Below, piece after piece: positions 1-10,919 of a stretch of 64,000 nt of DNA (the first letter of the stretch is position 1; every line of letters begins with the position of its first letter). Source of the DNA: Primula veris (lineage: Eukaryota > Streptophyta > Magnoliopsida > Ericales > Primulaceae); contig OY821750.1 in the NCBI GenBank assembly GCA_963682055.1, forward strand, positions 28,156,402 through 28,220,401, read 5' to 3'. A program made the position numbers and the translations under genes. The notes beneath the pieces are model-generated. The model searched no databases, had not been told where the DNA came from, and saw only the letters and a program-made list of their open reading frames with translations.

Positions 1-104
1 AACAATATACTAATTACAAAAGAGTGACAATAACAATTTGTTAATCAGTTGCCACACCTTCATGCTATTAACAGAAGAAAATAAAAACAATCAAAATGTC
101 AAAA
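1..104 (+). repeat. Direct repeat copy 1 flanking the MLP gene
   Basis: These ~104 bases recur almost unchanged at 3165-3268 in the same orientation (shared core CTAATTACAAAAGAGTG, then TTGTTAATCAGTTGCCACAC). The two copies bracket the MLP-like gene, which suggests a local duplication, possibly of an MLP tandem array. The copies diverge after the word ATCAAAA. The rest of 105-615 shows no convincing gene. Confidence 0.75.
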
Positions 105-615
105 ATCTTATGACTGATCTCATTTTGTTATGTTCATGTTTCTGGAAAGTAACGAGTAACTCTTGTTCCTTTCTTTATATTTTGATTTATTTAAGACTTG
201 GTAGAATTATTATTAATCGTGTACCTTGTAATTTTCTAAAGAGAGAGCACTTGCTGATTGACTAAGAATAATTTTTCATGAAGGGTGATTAATAGAGAGA
301 ATGGACCAAGTAAAACACAATTTTCTCATAGATGCAAACACTTACAAACACTCAAATAAACGCGTTGCCAACATTTGAAGTAGCCCAAACAACATATCAA
401 TCAATACATGTATCTCACACTAGGGATCTATCGGTGGATCATCTTCTTTCTTCAGATGTTCCGATAGTCATACCTTTATTTCAGTCAAATGCAAAACATT
501 TGAACTTAAATTATGTCTCACGAGTTCAAACCACATGGTACGAACGAGAAAGATGCACACCATCTTGACTTATACTTATTTATCAGGCAGTAATAATAGA
601 AATACTATTGCCATA

Positions 616-621
616 TTTATT
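616..621 (-). terminator. Poly(A) signal of the MLP-like gene
   Basis: AATAAA on the minus strand, about 25 nt past the stop codon. A second AATAAA overlaps the TAA stop itself. Confidence 0.5.
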
Positions 622-643
622 ATAAGTAGATTATACATGGTGT

Positions 644-2530
644 TTATTTCAGGTGATAAGTTTCAATGTCTTTGGTGACCTCAATAATGAAGTCCATCAA
701 TGTAATCGGATCTTCCACATTTTCATTCAACTTCTCGTAGTTGAAGGTCCATGTCACCAAGTTATCATCCCCTGAGGTATCAACATGAAGCCTGCTTACA
801 AAAGATTTGTAAAGCTGCGAGAGATCTCCATCTATTACTTTGAATGCGACGAACTTTTTTTCCTCATCTATTGCGTCGATTACAGCTTTGACAACTTTCT
901 CTTTTCCATCTACACACCAGGAAGAAAAAATCATTATTTTTTTTGGATGATGAATCAAATCCAAACGGTTCTCATACTTTGATTCCTTTTACTCGATTTT
1001 AGGAGATTCAAGATTTATTAGTGATATCGTAGAAGAAGCTGATGACACCATAATGATTTTATCCATTATTTCTAATGTTTGTTTTTATCAATAATGCTTA
1101 CCAATATTTTTTGCACTTTTTCAAGTGTTGGTGAACCTGAACATATTACGTTCCAAGGTGGATCTTTTCTTGAATTTATCGGGACCATTGTGTGTGCACC
1201 TAAGAATTAAGATGTTCTTTTTGAATTTCTTCTGAAATTCTATGCAAGTGATACTAAATGAATATGATCTCCCCAAGAATAAACTCTTTTAGATCTTGGA
1301 AATCTCATCGGTAGGAAGAGCTACAATATTTACTTATCAAGACCGCCTCTATCTGGGCGATTCTAACATTCAAGATGAAATTAGCCAAATCAATTTTTTA
1401 GAATACTTTTTTGAAACAAAACTGTTAAGATGTTCGGAACAGAAAGTTACATCGAATGTTATCAGACTTTAAAATATCTAACATTCTAACTGTAAATTAA
1501 ATAATAAATTCATTACTTTGCACGGAAATTACGCGTACCCATAAAACAAAAGCCTTGTTACTTTCTAGAGTTAAAGGGCTGCAGCAAATGTAAAAAATAC
1601 ATGAGATGAAACTGAAAGTTCCAAATACAATTTTCTTTTTTGTATATAATCGGTTTACTTTCAGATCAAAAACTGAAAACATTATAATAAGACCCCTTAG
1701 AAGAACTAGGATGGAATATGATCTGAGATCTGAGATCTGAGTCCTGACATACTATAAGAGTAGAAAAAAAATTCTTTATAATCAACTCTCTATGAAATGT
1801 TTAATCATATGAAGACGACATTAACTTAGTTATGATACGATTGTGGCGACTGTGAAAGAATCGCCTTCCAAAAAAGAAGACTGAAACACCAGCCTCGTAG
1901 TATTTACTTATTTTTTAGTCGGTTCACAGAAAAATACTTTCAGTTCCCAGTTATCAAGTGGTGACAGGTGAGTTAGATTTTGTACGGATCAGTTTAAATA
2001 AGACCAAATTTTCCATGTCATAAACCGATTTAATACGAATCCACTTATTACGATACTGCATAAGTCTTTTAATGGCCAGTTTGTATATATCAACTCTCGA
2101 GCAAATAAGCTGGATTTTACAGTGGTCTCGACAGCACTAGTTTCATCTAGCTTATAACTATTAGCTTATGCAGCCAGGAAAGCGAAACAAAACAAGGTCT
2201 TAATCATCTGTTTTAAGTTATTTTATAAAGTATACCATAAACGCCAAATCGCTAACGTAAGGACATGATTTTAGATTAGAACTCAACATTACAGATTCAT
2301 TCGTGGATAGCATATATAATTATACATATAAATGTGCATATACCATGTGTGTAGTTCCAGAATAAGACAGAGCCAACAGTTCCCGGTTCACCTTCCTGTA
2401 AATCAACATTCTGTATGTTAGCAGGGGACATGGTCGATATGTCGTGTGGCCTGTCCCTGAATAACTCATGAAACACATCTCCATCGGACTTTAACTCCAC
2501 TTGGCGCACCATTTGCCCAAACAGCGACAT
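644..2530 (-). CDS. MLP-like (major latex protein) Bet v 1 family protein, two exons
   Basis: Complete spliced gene. Exon 1 is 2530-2344 (187 nt), the intron 2343-910 (1434 nt, GT...AG) and exon 2 909-644 (266 nt); the joined CDS is 453 nt, 150 aa, the usual length of major latex proteins. The donor (CATG|GTATATG) and acceptor (GTGTAG|ATGG) split one Asp codon in phase 1 and rebuild the family signature FWNYTHDGKEK, which supports the model. Exon 1 holds the family opening (VELKSDGDVFHELF). Exon 2 holds the strands AIDEEKKFVAFKVIDGDL and YEKLNENVEDP, and the C-terminal helix ending DIETYHLK. Family members form a small cytosolic beta-barrel with a hydrophobic cavity that binds ligands, and are often stress- or defence-responsive; the ligand here is unknown. 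No inactivating change is visible. A related copy may once have been adjacent, given the duplicated flanks at 1-104 and 3165-3268. Confidence 0.92.
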
Positions 2531-2623
2531 TTCTTATAACAAGATATAAAAATATAAACTAAAAATAAATAAGATGCTCAGTACAATATGAGAGTAGTGA
2601 AGATATAAGTTTCGCTTTAGGCG

Positions 2624-2631
2624 TTTAAATA
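2624..2631 (-). promoter_or_regulatory. Putative TATA box of the MLP-like gene
   Basis: TATTTAAA on the minus strand, about 95 nt before the ATG at 2530, the closest plausible core promoter. Inferred by position and sequence only. Confidence 0.4.
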
Positions 2632-2639
2632 GTGAAGAT

Positions 2640-4105
2640 AGCCAACCAGTTTTCATTTTGCACTTATAACCAGTCCTAATCTTGCAGATCATGCATTCCA
2701 TTTAATATTTCACACGAAATCGTTTTCCTCTTTTCAGATTGTATTATTTTGTTAACGAGTACACTCTACCCATAAGGCTATGTCACTGCAAATCTGTCAT
2801 TCTTATCCTAATTTTACAGAATCTTTTAATAATTTACATGTCAACTTTATCGGTAGCTATGTGTATTGAAATAGTTCACTCTTATCAATTATTTTTATAA
2901 TTTTCCAGTTTTGTAAAAATATAGCCGAATCAAGTTTCAATTGCAAATATCAGGTTAAGTTTTAGTTCAAGGGTGATTAACTACTTGGTATGGTTTCATT
3001 ATTTTTTATTCCACTTTCTACATGTTCCTATTTCCAGTTTGACCAAGAAAAATCTCCTTATTACTATAACGGAAAGCGATTATGGATTAACAAATCTTAG
3101 CAAATCTTGACAGAGGGTGACAGTTTTAGAGAATGACAGCACCAATAATGAGCATTTTTAGGAAACGATATACTAATTACAAAAGAGTGTCAATAACAAT
3201 TTGTTAATCAGTTGCCACACCTTCATGCTATTAACAGAAGAAAATGGAAACAATCAAAATATCAAAAAAAGGCCTGCTTCATCAAAACTGACAGTCATCT
3301 TCTAATTTGGTTATAGGATTCAGATTTTTTTGACAAATTTTCCAATTTACAAGAACAATAATAATAGTGTTTCTGCTGCAACTCAGTTCTGTAACACTTG
3401 TTCTAGTCACCCACATGGTCAAGCATATAGTTTTATTGATCAGAACGTTACATAGTGATATACAGTTAAGGAAAATTAGCTGCAAAAGTTGAAGGCGGAT
3501 TAAAGATATCGGTTAGCAAATTGAGTTTTCAGCCGATTCAAAATTTGGTAAGCGCATGCAACCTTTTGTCCAAAAGCTCGTTTAGTATTTTATAATCAAA
3601 AGTAAAATTACTCTTGTTTTACGAAAGTCAGTTAGAGAATATAGAAAAACCAAGTTGGGAGAATTCCCTTATATAGGTTTCAAGAGTCCACTTATTTAAC
3701 TATAAAACTAAAACCTGAATACAAGCTATTTATTGGCAAGAGAAGACTTGAAATTACAGTACCAAACAGCTCCTTAGTAACTTAGAAATCAGAATTTCTG
3801 TATACATGATAACATTTGAAAGGCCTTCACATAAAACTAAACTAAGTAATCTTATTGCTTTAAGCTAATGGAATAAGATCAAACTTTTTCTTCTCGTAAG
3901 TTTTGGGTTCCAACAGGTGATATGTTTGGGCTTGAGCTAGTTAAGTCAAAACCAAATGGGTATAAAAATAAATAAATAAGCGGGCAATTTCCAATGTTCT
4001 AAAAAGAGAGCCTAGACGGTCTTAGCACAACAATGTCTTAGCACAGCAGCATTGAGTCTTGAAATTGAATAAAACTGAACAACAGAATAAAACAAAACAT
4101 AAACT
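2640..4105. other. AT-rich intergenic stretch with short duplicated segments
   Basis: No gene is seen. It holds the second copy of the flank repeat (3165-3268). A ~70-bp segment at about 3427-3497 recurs at 14722-14790 on the other side of the Sirevirus. The 3' LTR expected for the Sirevirus should lie at the right end of this interval but cannot be recognised. Confidence 0.6.
3165..3268 (+). repeat. Direct repeat copy 2 flanking the MLP gene
   Basis: Near-identical to bases 1-104, offset 3164 bp. It lies upstream of the MLP-like gene in that gene's own orientation. Confidence 0.75.
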
Positions 4106-4121
4106 GATCATAACATAAACT

Positions 4122-4136
4122 TCACTCCCCCTATTT
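4122..4136 (-). other. Polypurine-tract-like sequence of the Sirevirus
   Basis: The minus strand reads AAATAGGGGGAGTGAA, 18 nt after the end of the env-like ORF. It resembles the purine tract that primes plus-strand DNA synthesis in copia elements, but no LTR follows it here. Confidence 0.5.
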
Positions 4137-4153
4137 GTCAGCAACCATTGTAC

Positions 4154-5464
4154 TCAGTCACGAGGAATATCAGAATGTGGAGCTCTTTCTCTGAGAGGAT
4201 TGCTTCTTACCACCTCTTCATCTTCTGCATTGTCATCCTCACTGCTTATAGAGAACCTATCATCGCTGTGAGTTGCATCCCCATCACTGGCACCACCATC
4301 ACTGTCACTATCATTTTCACTTTCTATAAGATTTTCCAGCAACTTCTTGATTTGATAGTCATTAGTATCCAGCTCAGCCCTCATTTCTGCATTGTAAGCC
4401 AACTTTTGCTTCAAATACCACCTCACACCCTTCTTCTTTTCTGAAGGAGCATTAGATGTCTCTTCTTCTTTTTCTTTGCCCTTTTCTCCAGATATGTCAT
4501 TAACATGCCCTTCTTTTAGCAACTTAGCAGAAATGTATAGGGCAGATGGACAATCAGAGGAGGGTTCATTCATGATATTGATAGGAGAATTTCTGTCCAT
4601 AGAATAAACTTGGCCTAGAATCATACCAGATATTAGGCAGGGGAAAGGAAGGAGAGTGGAAGTACAATCTGTGTTACTGAAATCTCTTATGAGATTGAAG
4701 ACGTGATGTCCAAAGTTGATAGGCCTAGAATCCATGATTTTATAGAGAAAGGTAGCCATATCTTTGCTAACTTTTGAGGGCTATTTGGTTGGGGTCCAGT
4801 TAAACCTAGCTATTTTGTGCAGAACAGCAGCACACAGAGTGAGAGAGGATGTTTTGATGGAATTCCCATCAAATCTATTGTTCTTTCCAGTTAGAACCAA
4901 GGCAATGACCTCAAAGTCATAATGAACATCTTCAACATCAGGATTGGGTGTATTTAGGAAATCATTAATAAGTTTTGGAGTAAAATCCAAAGTAAGACCT
5001 CTCAGAAAAACTCTCCCATAAGCAGGGTTTCCCTCATCAAATACAATGCTACTGAGATTAGCATAGAATTCTTTAACCACAGAAGGAAGAAAAGATTCAG
5101 CAAAAGTAATTGTTTTTCCTAAACCAACAGCATGCAGCAGCTTTTCAACATACACCTGTATGTGTGGATAACTGACCAAATTGAGCTTCCTTTCACAGTG
5201 AATTTCTTTACTAGAAAAAGCCCTAAATCTCCTATAAGTTCTTCTACTCCAGAACTTAGGATCAACTGCATTGAATTTTTGAGCATACTCAAACTTAGCA
5301 ACAAAAGGATCATTAATAGGATTCCTCCTAGCACGCTTTTTAGTCCTACGTGTCTTAGGAGAAGAGGACTCACTTACCTTAGCCTTAGAGCTATGACTTG
5401 TTGGAGATTTGTTCAAGAAATCTCTTAGAGTGCAATCATCATCAGTATTGGGGTTATTAGACAT
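4154..5464 (-). pseudogene. Sirevirus env-like / plant transposon protein ORF with one stop
   Basis: An ORF of about 436 codons downstream of copia pol, interrupted by one in-frame TAG at 4781-4783. The N-terminal ~60 residues are Ser/Lys/Arg-rich and basic (KTRRTKKRARRNP). The middle resembles the domain annotated as putative plant transposon protein (segments VVKEFYANLS, RVFLRGLTLDF, INDFLNTPNPD). The C-terminal third is highly acidic, with Ser/Asp/Glu runs (SENDSDSDGGASDGDATHSD). Sireviruses commonly carry such an ORF, called envelope-like; its true function is unproven, and no signal peptide or clear membrane anchor is visible. The start is the first ATG (MSNNPNTDDD). One stop suggests loss of function in this copy. 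Confidence 0.75.
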
Positions 5465-5519
5465 GGTTGCAACAGGGGGGTTGGAACCGTACTTAGAACC
5501 TAGCAGTGGGTTTTACAGA

Positions 5520-6095
5520 GAGTAGGGTTTTCAGTAGAGAGAGAGAGAGAGTAATTGTGACAATCGTAATAGATTTAGGATATAGAAAGAGTTTAGTATA
5601 AAAAGCAATTAAGTCCATATCTTTCTGTATTTGGAAAGGGATACATGCAAATCAATTATTAAACAGATTTAGCCAAAAAAATAGGAAGTTTCTTATCAAC
5701 AGAATTTTGAAAAATAAATCACACCTAAATAACGAAGAAACAAGTTGGCATTAAGATAAATTCAGCAGTTACTACAGATAAACATTCCTTTTTAAACAGA
5801 TTGATCCAAAATTTGAAAATTCAAGAGTTGAAGCTTTTAAGGAATTTTGAATTGATTCAATATAAAGATAGCAATTTGACAGATATTCAAGCTTTTGAAA
5901 AACGAAAATCTAGCAATTTACCCAAGAAAATATGTTTATCATTGAATAGCCTTAATAAAGATTAGATTTCAGGAGCTTATATTGAGCAAATCCGTTTTTA
6001 TCTCTACACAAAAACTAGTTTGATGACCTCAGCAAGGAAAGAGTATAAGTGATGTCAAAAATAACAAGACTTTGTCTTGGAAGTTATAAAATAGA
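5520..6095. other. Spacer between Sirevirus env-like ORF and pol
   Basis: AT-rich, no ORF of note. A GA microsatellite (GAGAGAGAGA) lies near 5540. It is the untranslated or leader region of the env-like ORF in element orientation. Confidence 0.5.
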
Positions 6096-6240
6096 CTGAG
6101 GTTTCAACTGATGTTGCAACTGAGCTTGCAACCAGTATTTTTAACACGAGGTTTCAACTGAAGTTGTAACTGAACTTCTAACCAGTTATTGAGAGAATGA
6201 GGTTTCAACTGAGGTTGCAACTGAACTTGCAACCAGCTTA
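6096..6240 (-). repeat. Tandem copies of the Sirevirus GTTGCAACTGAG motif
   Basis: Three imperfect units of about 40-50 bp begin near 6099, 6150 and 6198. On the plus strand each reads roughly AGGTTTCAACTGA, then GTTGCAACTGA, then CTTGCAACCAG. The same degenerate unit recurs across the element: 5466, 8145-8215, 11700-11795, 12170, 13395-13440 and 14338-14430. Confidence 0.8.
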
Positions 6241-6429
6241 AACAAATTGCACTTTGTTCTTGCAACTCTATTACCAGAGAGGTTTTCAAGGACAAGTTAC
6301 CTCACATCTGTTTTTGAGACACCAAAAAGCGGCTTTTTCAAAACAAAAACATCTTAGCTCAATTAAGACTTAACCTTAGAAATAAAAATTATTGAAGGTA
6401 CTCAAGACAGACATATTTAGCAAGAATAT

Positions 6430-7521
6430 TCAATTAGATTGATAATGACATACCCCTACGTCACTTCTTAATGATTCAAACTTGTTTGTGTCAAGGGGTT
6501 TTGTGAAAATATCTGCTAATTGTCTTTCAGTTGAAACATGTTCTAAAATTAAGCTCTTTTCTTCAACTAGTTCTCTAATAAAGTGATGCCTTAGATCAAT
6601 ATGCTTGGTTCTGGAATGTTGAACTGGATTTTTAGCTAAATCTATAGCACTTTTGTTATCACAAAACAGAGTTAATATTTCTTGTTTAACATTATAATCA
6701 GTTAACATCTGTTTCATCCAAATTAATTGAGTGCATCCACTTCCAGCTGCAACATATTCTGCCTCAGCAGTAGATAAAGATATGCAATTTTGCTTTTTAC
6801 TGAACCAAGAAACAAGGTTGTTTCCAAAATAAAAACAACCACCAGAAGTACTCTTTCTATCATCTATGTTTCCTGCCCAATCTGCATCACAGTAGCCACT
6901 TAGAAAATGGTTTGTATCTTTAGAATACCAAAGACCTAGGTGAATTGTGCCTTTTACATACCTTAAAATCCTTTTGACAGCTAGAAGATGAGGTTCTAAA
7001 GGGTTTGCCTGATACCTGGCACACACTCCTACACTTAAGCAAAGGTCTGGTCTACTAGCAGTTAAATAAAGCAGACTTCCAATCATGGATCTATAAAGAC
7101 TTGGACAAACACTTTTTCCTTTATCATTTCTAGACAATTTAAGAGTGGTACTCATAGGGGTTCTCTTCTCTTTACTCTCACTCAGACCAAACTTCTTAAC
7201 AAGATTGTCTGCATACTTACTTTGGCAAAGAAAAATTCCTTTCTCATTCTGTTTAACTTGCAATCCTAGAAAGTAAGTTAGTTCACCTCCACCACTCATT
7301 TCAAATTCATTCTTCATATCAGAAATGAATTCTTCTACCCTTTTATTAGAAGTAGAGCCAAAAACAATGTCATCAACATATATTTGAGCAATTATTATAT
7401 CCTTTGTAGTTTTCTTGGTAAACAGAGTTTTATCAACTCCCCCTCTGTTAAAACCTTTTTCAAGTAAAAACTTGGTTAATCTATCATACCAAGCTCTAGG
7501 AGCTTGCTTAAGACCATACAA
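6430..7521 (-). pseudogene. Sirevirus reverse transcriptase C-terminus and RNase H
   Basis: 363 open codons. They begin in the conserved copia RT block YGLKQAPRAWYDRL, carry the catalytic YVDD (residues ~47-50), then RNase H with the DADWAG block, the STAEAEYVAAG block and the HIDLRHHFIRE block, ending shortly after LADIFTKPLD. No stop within it. It is the most intact part of the element and continues from RT in 7531-9030 across a compensating pair of small indels. Together these enzymes copy element RNA into DNA in virus-like particles. Because gag, PR and INT are disrupted, this copy cannot act alone. Confidence 0.92.
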
Positions 7522-7530
7522 GGCCTTTTT

Positions 7531-9030
7531 TCAGCAAATAAACATGTTCAGGAAAGTTTGTCCCTTAGGTTGACAGACATAAACCTCTTTATTAATCACA
7601 CCATTCAGAAAAGCACTCTTTATGTCAAGTTGAAACAGTTTAAAGTCATACAGACATGCAAGAGATAATAGCATTCTAATGGATTCAATTCTAGCTACAG
7701 GAGCAAAGGTTTCATCAAAGTCAATTCCCTCAATTTGTGTATAACCCTGAGCTACCAACCTAGCTTTATTCCTGATAATCACTCCATCCTCATCACTTTT
7801 ATTTCTAAAAATCCATTTAGTCCCTATAACATTTTTATTAGAAGGTCTGGGTACTAAAGTCCATACATCATTTCTCTCAAATTGAGCCAATTCATCCTGC
7901 ATAGTTAAAATCCATTCACTATCTTCTAGAGCTTCTTTTATATTCTTAGGTTCTAACTGTGAGATATAACAAGCAAAGTGAACAACATTATTTCTTTTAC
8001 CTCTGGTTTTCATACCTGAAGTAACTTCTCCTATGACATTGTCAAGAGAATGATTTTTCTGAGTCCTTACATAGCGAGGCCTGCTAGTTGACTGAACATG
8101 AGAACTTTCTTCTTCTTCTTCAGACTCAGCAACATTCTGGGTTTCAACTACGGTTCCAACCTCAGTTCCAACCTCAGTTGTAACCTCAGTTGCAACTGGA
8201 CTTCCAACCACTCTGGGACTTCCTGTTTGTTGAGTTTCTTCTTTCTATTTTTCTGCAATCTCAGGCTGTTCATCATCACCTGTAATCTCATCAACAGATT
8301 TTAGGTCATCAAATAACACATTATAAGATTCCATAACACAGTTTGTTCTTTGATTGAAGACTCTAAATGCTCTACTATTCTGAGCATAACCAAGAAAAAT
8401 CCCTTTATCACTTTTAGAGTCAAATTTACCAAGATGCTCTCTATCTCTGAGAATGTAGCAAACACATCCAAAGACTTGAAAATACTTAACATTGGGTTTT
8501 CTACCTTTCCATATTTCATAAGCTGTCATGGAAGTACCTTTAGTAATATAAACTCTATTAACTATATGACAGGCAGTATTAACAGCTTCAGCCCAAAATC
8601 TGTTGGCAAGTTTCTTAGAGTTAAGCATTACTCTAGCCATTTCCTGAATGGTTCTATTTTTACTTTCAACTATGCCATTTTGCTGTGGAGTCTTAGGAGC
8701 AGAGAACTCATGCTTATACCTAAGGAGTTGCAGAATTCTCTAAACTTGATGTTTTCAAATTCAGTTCCATGATCACTTCTAATCCTAGCAATATTACCAC
8801 TAGTGGAACCCTTTTCAAGTTGCAGTTTTAAAGACAGAGTTTTGAACAGTTCAAAAGTTTCAGACTTATCCTTTAAGAACACTACCCAAGAGTATCTAGA
8901 GAAATCATCTACAACTACCAAAATGTACTTCTTACCACCTATACTAGCAGTTTGCATAGGACCCATCAAGTCAATATGAAGAAGTTCTAAGACTCTCTTA
9001 GTGTAGATTTGACTAGTACTTTTGTGAATA
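7531..9030 (-). pseudogene. Sirevirus integrase core and RT N-terminus, frameshifted
   Basis: Integrase core begins at the junction with the nested LTR and runs through ILVVVDDFSRYSW and the second catalytic Asp (IRSDHGTEF). A one-base frameshift near 8710 precedes the TPQQNG block, and the third acidic residue follows in VESKNRT. Open reading then continues (8640-8245) to an in-frame TAG at 8245-8247 in the INT-RT linker. RT resumes in the same frame (WTLVPRP, KWIFRNK, KARLVAQGY, LDIKSAFLNG). Two single-base indels near 7555 and 7525 shift and then restore the frame into the RT C-terminus. The linker right after the stop is low complexity (TEVTTEVGTEVGT), encoded by the element's recurring GTTGCAACTGAG motif. 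Confidence 0.88.
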
Positions 9031-9035
9031 CTTTT
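9031..9035. repeat. Target site duplication CTTTT (left)
   Basis: CTTTT here and at 10920-10924 exactly flanks the inserted LTR. Removing one copy plus the insert makes the integrase reading frame continuous, which confirms the boundaries. Confidence 0.93.
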
Positions 9036-10919
9036 TGTAACATCCCGAATTTTTATAAGTAATTTTATTTATGATTTAATTTATCCAAAAACGTTTTATT
9101 CAAATTTTACCAAAAACCGGTCACTCGACTAATTTTTAGCCAAAAACCGAAACTCTTCCGTAAAACTTTATTTTAAAAACCTGTTACTAATTTTACTAAT
9201 AAAAAGGACCAAATAGATTTGTTTCTAAATATTTGTTATTTTTGAGTAGTAAAACAATAATTTTGATTAAAAGTTAGCTTTTAGAACTTTGGGGACCAAA
9301 TAGTTCGCTTCCACAAACTTTGTAAAAACAGTTTTTTCTAAACCTAAAATCAGCCCACTTTTCAATGCTTTAAAACCTAAAAATCAGCCAAGAGAGAAAA
9401 GAGAGAAAAAGAGAGAAAAAGAGAGAAAAGAGAAGAAGAAGAAGAGGAAGCCACCGTTAGCGGACTCATACCGGAAGCATCTCCACTACGCTCTAAGGTA
9501 ACGGGGGTTATCCATAGCGACTAGACGAGGGTGTATGTTAGGATTAGGTTTTACGTTCATTATAAATTGGGGGTTTTTGCCTTTTATATTATTTATGTTC
9601 TTAAATTAATAATTGGGTTTAGTTGTTGTATTTTTAATTCCATTAATTGAATTGTAGAATTTGAGACTTGAGACTAATTAATTTCGAATTAATGAGATTA
9701 TGGATGGATTTGCATGTTTTAAGTGTTGATTATGAGTTATTATGGTTTTTGATAGAATTGGGTAAATTATTGTTGAATATAGATGGATTGTAGTTTATGC
9801 ATACAAGGTGTTTGTTAAAATGCCTAAATGGGTTTTTATGTTGTTGAAGTGATTGGCTAGTTGTGAATCTAGCATATATGATTATGGTTTATGTTGTATT
9901 ACGTTAAGTGACGTATGAGTTATGTTAGTTGAATAGTATAATATTATTGGCCGAGGCTTTAATATTTATACGTATGAGATGGTGTTATTTGAATGATTTT
10001 ATATTATTGGTCGATGCCTTGTGATTTAGCTGTAGTGGCAATGGTCTCTGTCTCTCCCTAATTCCGGGAACAGAAGACGGCCGAGGGGATAGGGAATGAC
10101 TCGTCTTACGGACCGGGGCGAGTGGCGTTATAGGTCCCAGTGTGCACTATATTTACTTTTATGTTAGCAATGGTCTATGTCTCTCCCTAATTCCGGGGGC
10201 ATAAGACGGCCGAAGGGATAGGGAATGACTCGTCTTACGGACTGGGACGAGTGGCGTGAGAGGTCCAAGTGCGCACTATAAATCTACTTTTATGTTGCAA
10301 TGGTCTATGTCTCTCCCTAATTCCGGGGACATAAGACGGCCGAAGGGATAGGGAATGACCTACCTTACGGACTGGGGTAGGTGGCGTGAGAGGTCCATGT
10401 ATGCTATAGTTGTGTGTTGATGTTATTTAATTTATTTAATTTATCGTAGTTGTAGAGTGTCATTATATTTCTCTTTATACGTTGATTATCGTAGTTGTAG
10501 AATTTGTGAGCTCTTGCATTTATGGGATGGAGTGACGGTATTTGTGGTGCCGTCCCGTCTAGTTATGTGCGTGGGACTCACCGTTACAATTTTGTATTTC
10601 AGGTACAACTTAGGTTGAGGCGTATGATTAAGAGCCTTAGCAAGGCATCACATGGGTTCGGGCTTTTGCTTTCTTTTTACTTAGATTGTTTTTGAGGTTG
10701 TAGCCTACGGGCAAATTCATTCGTTCGTTATTTTTAGCTTTTATAAATCCTGACTTGTAGCCGCGTTTGACAAACTTTTTATTTATCCGTTAATTGTTCC
10801 TTTAGCTCGTAAGTGTTTTCTTTTAAAATTTTTAATTTCGTACCAACAGGTTCTACTTTCTTTTGTTTTAAAAAAGGTCATGCCTCGATATCCGTGTTTA
10901 TGGAATTTGGGGCTTGACA
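9036..10919 (+). mobile_element. Solo LTR nested in the Sirevirus integrase (probable Ty3/gypsy)
   Basis: 1884 bp, beginning TGTAACATCCCGAATTTT and ending GGGGCTTGACA, flanked by perfect 5-bp duplications CTTTT. It has the TG...CA ends, contains no ORF or pol domain, and shows no second LTR, so it is a solo LTR left by recombination. The length and the TGTAACA...TTGACA termini resemble chromovirus (Tekay/Del-type) LTRs, but the lineage call is tentative. Inside are a GA-rich tract (9385-9445) and three 130-bp repeats (10038-10410). A GT-rich splice-donor-like CTAAGGTAACG lies near 9495, and an acceptor-like TTTCAGGTAC near 10600. Confidence 0.88.
10038..10410 (+). repeat. Three ~130-bp tandem repeats inside the nested LTR
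   Basis: Units start near 10038, 10167 and 10297 (periods 129 and 130). Each starts GCAATGGTCT and contains TCTCTCCCTAATTCCGGG, an AAGACGGCCGA block, AGGGAATGAC and a GTGGCGT block. They are GC-richer than the surrounding LTR and may be enhancer-type repeats. Confidence 0.9.

Noticed and set aside
332..568. 78-codon plus-strand ORF
   Set aside because: No similarity, no promoter, atypical composition; chance frame in the 3' flank of the MLP gene.
4154..5464. True retroviral envelope
   Set aside because: No signal peptide, transmembrane anchor or cleavage site seen; better described as the plant transposon protein of Sireviruses.
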